DNA of 64,000 nt, from positions 47,580,110 through 47,644,109 of the forward strand of contig CM077647.1 in the NCBI GenBank assembly GCA_039707465.1. Direction: 5' to 3'. How positions within the stretch are numbered: position 1 is the first letter of the stretch; each line of letters begins with the position of its first letter. The stretch is from Rhabdophis nuchalis (taxonomy: Eukaryota; Chordata; Lepidosauria; Squamata; Natricidae). Positions 1-11,703 of this stretch are shown piece by piece. The notes under the pieces were generated by a model. It was not told the origin of the DNA and did not search any database. It was given only the letters and a program-made list of their open reading frames with translations. Position numbers and translations under genes: made by a program.

Positions 1-36
1 AGGTTGGTTAGTTTTGTGAGTAAAGTCTCTAAATTG

Positions 37-761
37 ATTTCTTGTTAAAATTATCTGATTATTTCTCCCATTCCCATTGTTTGCTCCCATTCCCAGCAAA
101 GCTGGAGAAGTCTGGGAGCTGAAGTCCTTCAGACTTAAAGTTGCAAAGGTTGGAGACCCCTGGTTTGGACTACAATTCCTATAATTGTTCCTGTCCTAGG
201 TTTTTTTTGAAGCTAAAGGCTCAGAAATCTAGAAGGCACCAGTCCTAATCAAACTCAAACTTTGATTAGGACTGAGAAATTTCTGAATGTTCAAATCTTG
301 CTGAACTACAGTTCTTATATGTTTCAGCTGCATCATCAAATGTTAAATAGTGTGGGAGCACAATGTCTGAAATATTATAGTTCTATACTCTGATCTTGAT
401 AAACAAGAAATTTTCCTTACTCTCTGCATATATAAACATCCACAAGTGTTTCAATATTGTGGAAGTAACACAATTTTACGCTTAGTACTAACCAGGCCAG
501 TCTTTCTTAAGAAGTGAATGCATGGTAGGATGCGAAGTTATTATTTTCATAGGCAAAATCTCCTTTCCCATCAATATCATTGCATTGTTTACTGTATAGG
601 GTTGCTTCTCTAGGATGAAAAGCTATCTCTGTGTAGTTCAGTTAGTTATATTTAGGCATTTTCAGGAATGGGAATGGGAGAAATAATCAGATAATTTTAA
701 CAAGAAATCGAGAAGTCCTTCAGACTTAAAGTTGCAAAGGTTGGAGACCCCTGGTCCAAAC
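37..761. mobile_element. Rearranged hAT-type foldback element with inverted halves
   Basis: A 42-bp segment ending GGAGACCCCTG occurs identically at 121-162 and 712-753. This terminus resembles hAT foldback elements elsewhere in the window that begin CAGGGGTCT. The 8 bases after the first copy (GTTTGGAC, 163-170) are the exact reverse complement of those after the second (GTCCAAAC, 754-761). A separate 40-bp segment at 37-76 recurs perfectly inverted at 669-708. A plausible reading is an insertion with an 8-bp target duplication whose 5' half was later inverted away from its 3' half. The family and mechanism are inferred. Confidence 0.5.
171..668. other. Intergenic, no gene recognised; small hairpin
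   Basis: This is AT-rich single-copy-looking DNA between the halves of the rearranged element. Near 241-275 it holds a short inverted repeat, AGTCCTAATCAAA facing TTTGATTAGGACT. I see no coding exon. Confidence 0.5.
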
Positions 762-1683
762 AGGTTCCAGTTGCTTATTCCTGCCTTACAGGGTGAAACG
801 AGGACTAACTGGCAAGGCTGAGTTTCATTTAGTCACAGAGGGATTAAATTACATTCTTTACTTCAGTTTAATGCATTTTAATGTTTATTTCTATATATGC
901 AAGACTCCTTAATTTAGCATAATTATTGAGATGAACTTCAGCTAACATTACAAGAAAATTGTAACTTGTCATAAAACAAGAGTCCCATATTGTAGCTGAG
1001 CTGTTAACACATTGAGATACCCTGTTAGAATATCTTAATAATGCAAATAAGTTCTCTTCGCTCCCCACTATGATACTCCTTTGGTGACTTGATTAATTAT
1101 TATGAAGCCAAATGGCTAACAAAAGAGGATATAAATAAAAATATCTTCTCATGTCCAATAAAAGAGTGTAAATTTTAACTACGGTGCATGACAGCAAGTG
1201 TAAGCAAGAATTAAACACAATGCAACTCACTGAATGAGTTAATATGCTTAGGGCCTTTGTTGCTAGAAATAGTTGGCTCTGTAATATAATCATCCATTGT
1301 AGTTGTACTCAGCTGTGATTTCAGTTTTTCCTTTCAGTACATATTCAATGACATTTCTAACAGTATAAGCTTCCAATTCTAGCAAGGTCTGGCACCACAG
1401 GATTCTGCTGTACCTAAATTCTTGGAGCAGAACATTCTGGATCAAATCCAGTCTTAATCCAAAGGTCTCCACACCTAAGAAGAAAGACTTTCTATTTGAA
1501 ATCATACAATATCTAAGGAATTTACATTAATGGGGATCATACACCAATTATACCATATTCTAAACTATGGTTTAAGGCTCTGTATGTGTGGGTACTGTAC
1601 CAAAATGTTTTATTCAACCATTAAGGCTAACAGAAAAGTATAATGTGTGGACCATGGTACTGTCACTCGATGATTCAGTTAGT
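762..1683. other. Intergenic, no gene recognised
   Basis: AT-rich DNA with only short open frames (60-70 codons) that have no recognisable motif and no support from codon bias. No repeat family is recognised. Confidence 0.5.
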
Positions 1684-1736
1684 AGGTGGGTGGGTGGGTG
1701 GGTGGATGGATGGATGGATGGATGGATGGATGGATG

Positions 1737-1820
<84 letters not shown>
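1684..1820. repeat. Compound microsatellite GGGT-GGAT-GATA (Bkm-like)
   Basis: A run of GGTG/GGGT units passes into GGAT units and then into about twenty GATA units. It abuts the A/T-rich 3' tail of an L2 copy. GATA arrays are the core of the Bkm satellite first described in snakes and enriched on their sex chromosomes. The peptide of repeated Ser-Ile-Tyr-Leu read across it is a repeat artefact. Confidence 0.9.
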
Positions 1821-1825
1821 TTTGT

Positions 1826-2245
1826 ATTTAATAATAATAATATATTTAATTTCTAGACTGCTCCCTCTCTCCAAGGGGACTCGGAGCGGTGCACAGGGAA
1901 ATTAAAACAATAAATATACATAAATATACAAAACAGTTAAAAAACACATTAAACAATAAAACCCTGCGCTAAAATTCCCCAAAACCAATCACTAAAATCC
2001 TAAACCCTATAATACTATGGTAAGAGGCTACCCTAGGCCGGCCAGGCAGAAAAAGTGCTTTTCAATTTCAGGCGGAAGGAACGGAGGTCCGTGGTAGTTC
2101 TAATATCGGGGGGGAGGTCGTTCCAGAGGGCAGGGCCCGCCACAGAGAGAGCCCTTCCCCTGGGCATCGCCCGCTGACAAAGTCTAGTGGACGGCACCCG
2201 GAGAAGTCCCTCTCTGTGGGAGCGAATCGGCCGTGAGGAAGTATT
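1826..2245 (-). mobile_element. L2 LINE 3' fragment
   Basis: The 3' end of an L2-clade non-LTR retrotransposon in minus orientation. It starts with an AAT-rich tail, then the family 3' end (CCTCTCTCCAAGGGGACTCGG), then the end of the RT frame encoding the conserved ALWNDLPPDIRTTTDLRSF block. It is 5'-truncated where the next L2 tail begins, near 2245. Confidence 0.85.
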
Positions 2246-5200
2246 TGTATTTGTATTTGTATTTATTAAATTTATATACCGCACCTTCTCCCTACTGGGA
2301 CTCAGGGCGGTGTACAGGCAGGTAAAACCGACAATATAAAACATAAAATACATTAAAAATATATTAAATAGTTGGCCTGTCATAAAACCCCTATTAAAAC
2401 CTCTGCTAAAACAAATTAAAAACTACGCCAGGCTGGCTGCACGAAATAAATAAGTCTTCAAGGCCCGATGGAAAAGGTGTAGGTCGGTGATCATCCGTAG
2501 GTCAGGGGGTAGGTCATTCTAGAGGGCAGGGGCCTGCGGGTCGCCAGCCAACATTGTTTTGCTGACAGCACCCTGAGGAGGCCCTCTCTGTGAGAGCAAA
2601 CTGGTTGGTGGGAGGTATTTGGCAGCAGGAGGCGGTCTTGAAGATAACCAGGTCCCTTGCCATGGAGCGCTTTAAAAGTGGTTACTATACCTTGAAGCGC
2701 ACCCGGAAAGCCACAGGCAGCCAGTGCAGCTTGCGCAGGAGAGGGGTCACGTGGGAGCATCTGGAAGCATCTGGAAGCTCCCAGAATCCCCTGCGCAGCC
2801 GCATTCTGAACTAACTGGAGCCTCCGGGTGCATCTCAAGAGAAGCTCCATGTAGAGAGCATTGCAATAGTCCAGACAGGAGGTGACGAGGGATTGAGTGA
2901 CCTTGCGTAGAGCGTCACGATCCAGAAAGGGGTGCAACTGGTGTATCAGGCGAACCTGATAAAAAGCCCCCCTGGCCACAGCTGTCATATGATCTTCTAA
3001 AGACAGCCACGAGTCCAGGAGAATGCCCAGGTTGCGAGCCCTCTCTGTAGGGGCCAATGACTCACCCCCAATAGCCAGAGATGGCACCAACTGGCTATAT
3101 TGTGATGCCGGAAGCCACAGCCACTCAGTCTTGGAGGGGTTGAGTCGGAGCCTGTTTCTCCCCATCCAGACTCACAGACACTGGGACATCACTTCCACGG
3201 CATCGTTGGGGTGGTCCGGGGTAGAGATGTACAGCTGAGTGTCGTCAGCATACTGATGGAACTCTACCCCAAAACCATGGATGATCTCACCCAACGGCTT
3301 CATATAAATGTTGAACAGGAGAGGCGAGAGGACCGACCCCTGTGGTACCCCACAAGTGAGGCACCTTGACATTGACCTCTGCCCTCCTGCCAACACAAAT
3401 TGCGACCAGTTGGAGAGGTGGGAGGAGAACCACCATAAAACGGCGCCTCCCAACCCCAACCCCCCAGCCGACACAGCATGATACCATTGTCGATGGTATC
3501 AAAATCCGCTGAGGGATCTAACAGGACCAGGATAGAGGAACAACCGCTATCCCGAGCCCTCCAGAGATCATCCACCAACACGACCAATGCCGTCTCTGTG
3601 CTGTACCCAGGCTGGAAGCCGGAATGGCGCAAGTCCAGATAGACAGTTTCCTCCAGGTGCTGAGGAAACTACCATGCCACCACACTATCAACAACCTTCG
3701 CAAGAAATTGAAGGTTGGAGACAGGACGATAGTTGGCCAACACAGCCAGGTCCAGGGAGGGCTTCTTGAGGAGGGGCTTCACCACCACCTCTTTCAAGGC
3801 GGCCAGCAGAAACCCCTCACTCAAAGAAGTGTTGACAATTCCCTGGTGCCAGCCTCGTGTAACCTCCCGGGAGGCCAGTACCAACCAGGAGGGACACGGG
3901 TCCGATAAACGTGGTGGCGTTCAGCCGGCCCAGCATCCTCTCCATGTCCTCAGGAGTCACAGGATCAAACTCTTCCCAGATAGCATTCTCAAGACCTGCC
4001 TCCGTCAGCCTGCCTGAACTAGTCCAATCAGAGGCCAACCCATCCCGGATCTGATCGATTTTATCATGCAGATAACACCCAAATTCCTCCGCATGACTCT
4101 GTAAGGGGGCATCCCGTGCCCTCTGGTGAAGGAGGGAGCAGGTCACCCTAAACAGGGCGGCAGGCTGGTTATCTGCAGACGCGATTAGAGCGGAGAAATA
4201 ATTACGCTTTGCCACTCTCATCGCCACTAGGTAGGTCTTCAAATGCGACCTTACCAGTGTCCGGTCAGACTCGGAGCGGGTAGCCCTCCAACTGCTCTCT
4301 AGGCATCTCTTCCAATGTTTCATCACCCTCAGCTCCTCAGAAAACCAAGAAGCCAAGGTGGTTCAGCGCCGGATGAGAGGCCACAAAGGCATGACTCGGT
4401 CCAGGGCCCCGGTGGCAGCACTATTCCAAGCGGCCACTAGGTCCTCAGTCGAGTCAGGGTCTCAAGTATTGGCCCCAGCTCCATCTGGAACCTCTCAGGG
4501 TCCATCAGGCATCTGGGGTGGAACCATCTCACCGCTTCCGGTTCCACCTCCCCGCGGTGGGATGTAGCGGTTGGAAAGCCTAGCTGAAGGAGAGAGTGAT
4601 CTGACCATGACAGGGGTTCAACGGCTATTTCCCCTAAATCAAGATCACTCAACCACTGGCTGGAGGCAAAACTAAGTCGAGCTTGTTTCCTCCAGTGTGG
4701 GTGGTGTCATGAACTAACTGGGTCAGGTCCATGGCCATCATGGAGGCCATGAACTCCCAAGCCATCTCAGATGTCTCGCCTATCGATAGCAGGTTGAAAT
4801 CCCCCCATGACTAACAGCCTGGGGGTATCAACCGCCATCTCGGCTATCACATTGAGAAGCTTGGGTAGGGCTGCTGATATGCAGCAGGGAGCCAGGTACA
4901 CAATCAGCATGCCCAGCTGCCTCCCATGGCCCTACTTCACACATAGAGACTCACAGCCGGCTGTCTGCAGCATAGTGGTCTCCCTTGGATCCAGACCCTC
5001 CTTTATAACAACCCCCCGCCCCACCCCAACCCTGGGCTCGTGGCTGATGAAATGCACGGTAACCCGGTGGGCACATTTCAATGAGGGGCACCCCCCCTCT
5101 TGGCCCAGCCAGGTCTTTGTAATACCCGCCAGGTCCGCCATCCCCTCCAAAACCAGATCGTGAATGAGGAGGGCTTTATTAATCACGGACCTGGCATTAC

Positions 5201-5310
5201 ACAACATTAGCCGAAGGCCCAGGCCCTGAGATCCTGAACCCCCTGGGTCGCAAGAGGAGCCATGAGGGCCGGAGCGTGCCACTGCTCGCAAACAGCGGGT
5301 GCACCCTCCC
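2246..5310 (-). mobile_element. L2 LINE, long but degraded copy
   Basis: A minus-strand L2 copy running from its TTTGTATTTATT tail at the left to the start of ORF2 near 5290. Successive frames read backward show the C-terminal domain, the RT palm with YADD (near 3245), the fingers (FDTI near 3500) and, at 4930-5290, the N-terminal AP-endonuclease start ([23 protein letters not shown]). It differs from the 31.7, 48.6 and 62 kb copies by many stops, frameshifts and substitutions, so it is an older copy and cannot encode an intact protein. Confidence 0.85.
2491..5291 (-). pseudogene. L2 ORF2 (endonuclease-reverse transcriptase), broken
   Basis: ORF2 of an L2 element normally encodes an N-terminal APE-type endonuclease and a reverse transcriptase used for target-primed reverse transcription. 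Here the endonuclease N-terminus (4932-5291), linker (3817-4356), fingers (3300-3632), palm (3172-3474) and thumb/C-terminus (2491-3165) lie in different frames. At least four frame changes separate them. The YADD catalytic motif survives in the palm segment. Nothing suggests a functional product. Confidence 0.8.
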
Positions 5311-7136
5311 CTTATATTTTATTTATTTATTTATTTAATTTGTAGACTGCCCCCTCTCCCCGAAGAGACTCAGGGCAGTGCACAGGACTTTAAAAACGCA
5401 TTTAAAAAGTACAAACAATACAATATTTAAAATAGAATTAAATAATTTATCTGCGCCAGAATGTAAAATCTAAAAACCTTAAAAACCCTTAACCCTAATT
5501 CCTGGCAAACCCTATTAAAACATTTTAGGTTAATATTACAGCTTAGGATGGATAGATTAGGCCAGGCCGGCGAGATGAAAAAAGTACGTTTTTAGCTTTT
5601 GGCGGAAGGAGCGGAGGTTCGTACTTGTTCTAAGATCGGGGGTAGGTCATTCCAGAGGGTCGGGCCCACCACAGAGAAGACCCTTCCCTTGGGCATTGCC
5701 CGCTGGCACTGCCTAGTGGACGGCACTCGGAGAAGTCCCTCTCTGTGGGAGCGAATCAGCCGGAGGGATGTATGAGGCAGAATGCGATCCCGCAAGTAAC
5801 TAGGTCCCATGCCATGGAGCGCTTTAAAGATGGTAATCAATACCTTGAAGCTCACCCGAAAGACCACAGGCAGCCAGTGCAGCTCGCGCAGGAGCGGTGT
5901 AACGTGAGAGAACCTGGAGGCTCCCAGGACTGCCCACGCGGCAGCGTTCTGGACTAACTGTAGTCTTTGGGTGCACCTCAAGGGAAGCCCCATGTAGAGA
6001 GCATTACAATAGTCTAGTCGGGATGTCACGAGTGCATGAGTGACTGTGCGAAGGGTGTCCCAATCCAATAAGGGACGCAACTGGCGTACCAAGCGAACCT
6101 GGTAAAACGCGCCCCTGGCCCCGGCCATCACTTGATCTTTCATGGACAGCCGGGTATCCAGGAGGATGCCCAAGTTGCGTGCCCTATCCACCGGGGCTAG
6201 ATGTTCACCCCCAATGGCCAGTGATGGAATAAACTGGTTGTACCGGGACACCGGAAACCACAGCCACTCGGTCTTGGATGGGTTGAGTCTGAGTCTGTTC
6301 CTTCCCATCCAAACCTGCACGGCTTCCAGACACTGGGACATCACTTTGACGGCATCGTTGAGGTGATTTGGGGTAGATATGTACAGCTGGGTGTCATCAG
6401 CGTACAGGTGGTACTCTACCCCAAAACCACGGATGATCTCGCCCAGCGGCTTCATATATGTGTTGAACAGGAGTGGTGAGAGGACCGACCCCTAAGGCAC
6501 CCCACATGTGAGGGGTCTCGAGATCGACCTCTGCCCTCCTGTCAACACAAAGTGCGATCGACCGGAGAGGTAGGAGGAGAACCACCGCAAAACGGTGCCC
6601 CTCACCCCCAACCCCTCCAGTCGATGCAATAAGATACCATGGTCGATGGTATCGAAAGCCGCCGAGAGGTCTAATAGGACCAGGATGGAGGAACAACCCC
6701 CATCTCTGGCCCTCCAGAGATCATCTACCAATGCGACCAATGCCGTCTCAGTGCTGTGTCCGGGCCGGAAGCCGGACTGGCGCGGGTCCAGATAATCCAT
6801 TTCCTCCAGGTGCCAAGGAAACCTTTGAGCCCCTTATATGATGTGGCCCTTGGCTCCCGCCATACCTGCCCCTCCCACACACAGTCTTGATGGAATAGCC
6901 CTCTGTTGGACAGACCCTCCCCCCCTCCCCAATTCTAGACACTACACCCTCCCCATCGCGACCGCTAGCTGGCCTGGAGACATTCCCCGGTGGGTTTTCC
7001 CCCTCACCCACCACCCTAATTTTGGTTTGACCCTCACCCTCTCTGGAGCCCCTTAAGACCTGGATTAAAATTTTAATTAAAAAACCCCTTAATTTCCGCT
7101 TTGACCACCTCTCTTGGTTAACGAACACATCATCGA
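5311..7136 (-). mobile_element. L2 LINE copy with internal deletion
   Basis: A minus-strand L2 with a TTTATTTATT tail, the 3' half of ORF2 up to the RT fingers (to about 6825), and then directly a stretch (6830-7135) resembling the 5' untranslated region of the full-length copy at 51.8-52.0 kb. Both share a GACCACCTCTC / CACCCACCTCTC block and a closing ATCGAGG. The endonuclease and N-terminal RT region are therefore missing, which points to an internal deletion rather than simple 5' truncation. Confidence 0.7.
5592..6800 (-). pseudogene. L2 reverse transcriptase fragment
   Basis: A 287-codon frame (5592-6455) carries the palm with YADD near its start ([13 protein letters not shown]), the thumb and the conserved C-terminal [13 protein letters not shown] and PTLWNDLPP blocks. 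The preceding fingers region with [14 protein letters not shown] is in another frame (6492-6800). A stop lies in the [10 protein letters not shown] block near 6493, where the sequence reads CCCCTAAGG. It is the C-terminal part of the L2 polyprotein and lacks the endonuclease. Confidence 0.8.
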
Positions 7137-7162
7137 GGGATGGATGGATGGATGGATGGATG

Positions 7163-7231
<69 letters not shown>
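7137..7231. repeat. GGAT/GATA microsatellite
   Basis: A few GGAT units are followed by about sixteen GATA units, directly against the 5' end of the internally deleted L2. It has the same composition and unit order as the tract at 1.7 kb. Confidence 0.9.
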
Positions 7232-7233
<2 letters not shown>

Positions 7234-8362
7234 TGATTCAAGTTCCATGACAACCTTCTCAATTTGAAATTGGGTGAAAGAGACTGAAAATTGGAACAAC
7301 AAAATCAAGAAATATATAAAACTCTGATTCTGCCTCCCCTACTCCCAAATACACAATATAGGGAAAAGGAAATAAACCATGTTTTTGTTTTTGTCAATTT
7401 TTTTCCAAAAACAATGCACATACAAGATATTATTATATAGAAAATTGACATGGGCAGATACGGTTCAGCCTATGCAATCCAACCTAATTTCCTTCCAAGT
7501 GAAATCTTTTGTTTTGACTGCACATGGATGCAAATAAGCTCTGTAACTGGTCATAAATGATCGGTTCTAATGAAATGGCCAACCTGCCACTTTTCACAGA
7601 AGAGCTATTGCACATACTGTATCTTGAAATGCTTATAATAAACTCTAGGATCATTATACTCAATTTCATAGAATTTATCTTCTTGTCTTAAAATCTTTTG
7701 AGAACAATGGCTTTGAACAAAAAACCACTAGCAAGAAGGGGTTTGATACTGAGATCTTTCTGAATACCATTTTTAATAAATTGCAAAGTCACTCTAAGGC
7801 TTTGTTTAATGTTCTTGTTTCTGTTATAAAAAAGGGAAAAGTACTCATGGCAGGTAGAACCAAAAGTAGAATATAGGAAAGCTTCCCCTTTTGTATTCTG
7901 CAAAATATCGGAATTACAAATAAATAGGAATATTTTTCCAAACTTTCACCCATTCAATCAAACAATATATAAACTAATTTAAAATAGCTGATGGGAAAGC
8001 ATTCTCATCTCAGAATTAGACTTTTCGTAGGCTACAGATTCCTTTCAGAATGAGAACTTACATATTCAGAAAACAAACATAAAAAATATGCATTAAAACA
8101 GGGATATTCAAAAATGATAAAACAAAAACATCAGACGGCAATCACAAGGGTGCAATCAAAACATGTTTGTGTGTGGGTGTGGGTATGGAGAGAGACAGAG
8201 AGACAGAGAGAGACAGAGAGACAGAGAGAGGGAGGGAAGAAGGGAGAGAGGGAGGGAGAGAGAGAGGGAGGGAGAGAGGGGGAGCCTTTTGATCACAGTG
8301 TCATGGCTGCTACCTTAACTCTTTTGACCATATCTTGTGGATACCCTTGAAAGTTGGACCAT
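7232..8362. other. Intergenic, no gene recognised; GA-rich tract
   Basis: AT-rich unique-looking DNA. From about 8187 to 8282 there is an imperfect purine microsatellite of AGAG/GGGA units, which explains the Glu/Arg-rich open frame there. No coding exon is recognised. Confidence 0.5.
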
Positions 8363-8548
8363 AATCCTCGATTTACTACCAGTTGTTTAAAAGCAAAACA
8401 TGTCGACTTGGGAGAGTGGAGTTAAATTTACAGCCATGAGATTTGCTTAACAACAACCCGGTCCATTCATGTTGTGCCTTGACTTACAACTGCAATGGGT
8501 TATGACAGAAATTCTGCTCCCAGTTGTGGTTACAAGTTGAGGACTACT
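8363..8548. mobile_element. Mariner/Tigger-like MITE, diverged
   Basis: The left end reads AATCCTCGATTTACTACCAG and the right end GTTACAAGTTGAGGACTA, giving imperfect inverted termini with the 'AGTCCTCGACTTA' signature. The same signature is seen at 58.8-59.1 kb, where TA duplications are visible. It is short and non-coding. The superfamily is inferred from the TIR and from the TA target at the better copy. Confidence 0.5.
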
Positions 8549-10410
8549 TGTTTGTTCTTAGAACATCCAGATCATCTGTCTGTTTGCTTACTCCGTGTTG
8601 ATACTGGACAATGTAGGAAAAGTGTCTAATGATAAAACTCTATTTGTAGAGAATGGTTGCAGATTTAAAAAGAAGGCTTGCAAAGGAGCTTAGAATAACA
8701 AGCTCTGTTTAATGAAAAACAGTTGAAAATATATAATACCCACTTAGTGAACCATTTCTTGCTGAGGTTCATTCTCCTGCCAGGATGACTTATTAAAACA
8801 TAAATCCACAGTGGGGAAACTCTAACTTGGGGTCAAATACAATGGATCATGCAATTTTGACAAACAATTTGCTCTGCTGGAAAATCCTTCTCTCACTACA
8901 AGCATTTTTTTCATTGAGACAATTTTATTTTTCTTTGCCACAGCAGGAGCAAGAAATTTCCTCTCACTTTACATCAAAGCAACCTTCCTACTACAAGCAA
9001 GAGACAAGCATTTCCCCTTCCCCTCGGGAGGAAAAGGATGTCTTCACTCATAAGACTCCTAAAAATATATATTCACTGATGTCTTTCTTTCTTTATGTTG
9101 TTTAGAACACCACAAAAGACAAATCAGGAGGACATTGGATTGCTGAGGGGAGGGGGGTTAGGAAGGAAATGGAAATTAAGCAGCCCAGAGATTATAAGAA
9201 ACAGCTTTCATTTATCCCTGTAGGTTTTTGTTCCCAGCTGGTCTATTTAGTTACTTTCCCTGTTACATCAGAATTTTGCAAATCAATACATTTGGAAATA
9301 TCACTGAAAACCAGAAATTAACTTGATGCACAAACAGTTTTTTATATGGCCTTGTAGCCCTTGGACCATGACACTGTGGTATATTTCTGATTTTACTCTC
9401 AGTTCTTCCGAAAATGCTCTCCTACCCATATCCTACCCCTATCCACTTTGTTATTTCCACACAACAAAACAATCTCCTGGGTGTTTGTTAGGGTTGTGCA
9501 ACTTGGAAAATGATTTGGAAGAAGTGATTCACATATGAACATTTATCTTCTGTTCATTAAATAGTTGGGTAGATTCTCAGCCTGAGAAAAGTTGTTTAAT
9601 AAATAGTAAAGAAGAGCTGCACTTGTGCAAATCTAAAGCACTTTTTTCAAATGGTTTTTGAAATATTCCTGCCCCACTTTTTGATCCGTCCATGTGATCA
9701 GTATATAAGCCAGTTGCCTTCTGTCTGCCTTGTTCATATATGAGAAATGAGATATCCTTGCATTTGTCAAATATAATTATATAAGTGATCCATGCAGACA
9801 AAAAGAAGTTCATCAAAATCAGAAGAGACCTATCTTGTGCCATTTAAAATATACACACAATTGTGACTCGCTTTAGCATTTAACAGTAGAAATTAGTCTA
9901 TGATATTGTTTCCTGGCTCTAGTTTACAATGTTTTATTATGCTTAACTTAAATGTACTGAATATTATATATTAACATATTTTCATAATATTTACTGTTCT
10001 ATGCAGTCCCAGACAAGTGGTCCATCACACACAGTGTATAAATATTTTGATTTTTCTTCCTTGAATTTTGATGAAATCAAAATACTTGTTTTCTTGATAA
10101 TGGAGAGTTTTCATGTTTTCTTTTTATAGTTCAGAGAGAAAAGTATCAGATAATTACAAACGAAGAAGCTTTCTGCAGAAATTAAGAGAATAAAGCTATA
10201 GGGACCCCTTCAAATAATAGAAAAGTACATTTCTTCTCCAGAATTAAAAAACCCAAACCCAATAATAGATTAACAAAACTATAACCATGGTGGATGGTTG
10301 AGTGAATAAGAATCCATGTGTCTATTTTTTGCTTTTACTTCTTCATTGTTTCTCCTCTTTCTCTGTTGTTTTTACAGATCAAAGTTCTGCTCTTCATCCA
10401 TAGCTTAAAA
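8549..10410. other. Intergenic, no gene recognised
   Basis: AT-rich DNA with scattered short frames of up to about 90 codons on both strands. None shows a family motif and no repeat family is recognised. Regulatory or conserved non-coding sequence cannot be excluded by reading alone. Confidence 0.5.
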
Positions 10411-10582
10411 CAGCATTTCTCAATTTTAGCAACTTTGAGTTTTGTGGACTTCAACTCCTAAAATGACTACCCGTATGTGCCGGCGTATAAGATGACTTTT
10501 TGGCCCCGAAAAACATGCCTCCAAGTGGGGGGGTCGTCTTATACGCCGGGTCATGCTGGCTCTGGACGCCATCCGGGAATCA

Positions 10583-10712
10583 GAGTCTAACAGACACACA
10601 GAGGGGAAAGAGACAGAGGGGGAAGGAGGAAACCCTCCACAGCCGCGCGGAGACTTGCCGCTTTTCCACGTACTTCCCCCTCTGTCTCTTTCCCCTCTGT
10701 GTGTCTGTTAGA
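10583..10712. repeat. Inverted repeat, ~41-bp arms
   Basis: GTCTAACAGACACACAGAGG at 10583 onward is mirrored by CCTCTGTGTGTCTGTTAGAC ending at 10712. The intervening ~48 bp contains AGCCGCGCGGAGACTTGCCGC. That motif recurs near 21486 inside the hAT element at 20.0-21.9 kb, which links the two elements. Confidence 0.75.
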
Positions 10713-10842
10713 CCAGGGGTCCCCAACCCCCAGTCCGCGGACCGGTGCCGGTCCGCGGCTTCACAAGAACCGGGCCGCAGGGCCGGAGAGGAGGAGGAGG
10801 GAGCAGCCCCCTGGGCAGAGGATGGCCAAGAGCGCCTCTCTC

Positions 10843-11160
10843 TCTCTATTTCTGCCTCTCTAAGTCTGCCGCTCTGTGTGTCTTTCATTCTCTCCCCCCT
10901 CGCCCCCCCCAAGCAGCAGAAGGGAGGTTATCCCGCAACGGGTGAGCGGGCGGGCGGAGGACCCGAGCTGCGGCTACCTTAAGCACCATCCGGGCGCGCA
11001 CGCCCACCTTTCTTCCAGCCGCGTGTGGCGCCGTGTCCTCCGTCCGCTCGCTCGCTCGCCCGTTGCGGGATAACCTCCCCTCTGCTGCTGGGGGGGGTGA
11101 AGGGGGAGAGAATGACAGACACACAGAGCGACAGACTTAGAGAGGCAGAAATAGAGAGAG
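10843..11160. repeat. Large inverted repeat (hairpin) inside hAT-like insertion
   Basis: The left arm (10843-10975) contains AGAGGCAG-type motifs in reverse, then AAGGGAGGTTATCCCGCAAC. The right arm (11025-11160) contains GTTGCGGGATAACCTCCC and then the same purine motifs. The GC-rich spacer holds TTAAGCACCATCCGGGCG. The design resembles the hairpin at 26.97-27.48 kb. Confidence 0.7.
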
Positions 11161-11263
11161 GGAGGGAGAGAGGTAATCACACATACACACACACAGAGTG
11201 ACAGAGGTGGGTGGAGGGAGGAGAGCGACAGATACACAGAGAGAGAGACAGAAACAGAGAAAG

Positions 11264-11669
11264 AGAAAGAAAGAAAAATAGAAAAAGATGAATGGTGGGA
11301 GGGAGGGAGTGAAGGAAAGAAGGGGGAGGAGGAAGGGAGGGGTGAAAGAAGGAAGAAAGAAGGAAGGAAGGAAGGAAGGAAGGAGAGGGAGGGAGGGAAG
11401 GAAGGAGAGGGAGGGAAGGAAGGAAAGGGATGGAGGGTAGGAGGGAGGGAAAGAAGGAAGGAAGGAAAGGGAGGGAAGGTAGGAGGGAGGGAAGGAAGGA
11501 AGGAAAGGGATGGAGGGTAGGAGGAAGGGAAGGAAGGAAGGAAGGAAGGAAGGAAAGGGATGGAGGGTAGGAGGGAGGGAAGGAAGGAAAGGGAGGGAAG
11601 GTAGGAGGGAGGGAAGGAAGGAAGGAAAGGGATGGAGGGTAGGAGGAAGGGAAGGAAGGAAGGAAGGAA

Positions 11670-11703
<34 letters not shown>
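11264..11703. repeat. GGAA/GGGA purine microsatellite
   Basis: About 440 bp of GGAA, GGGA and AAAG units with an internal higher-order unit (GGGATGGAGGGTAGGAGG recurs several times about 40-60 bp apart). The Ser/Pro/Phe-rich minus-strand frames and Gly/Arg/Lys-rich plus-strand frame are by-products. Confidence 0.9.

Noticed and set aside
1614..1874. SIYL-repeat protein (also at 6748-7308)
   Set aside because: It is the GATA microsatellite translated on the minus strand.
2590..2814. Plus-strand frames across L2 copies (also 5745, 32470, 49292, 62641)
   Set aside because: They are antisense shadows of the L2 reverse transcriptase and recur at the same place in every copy.
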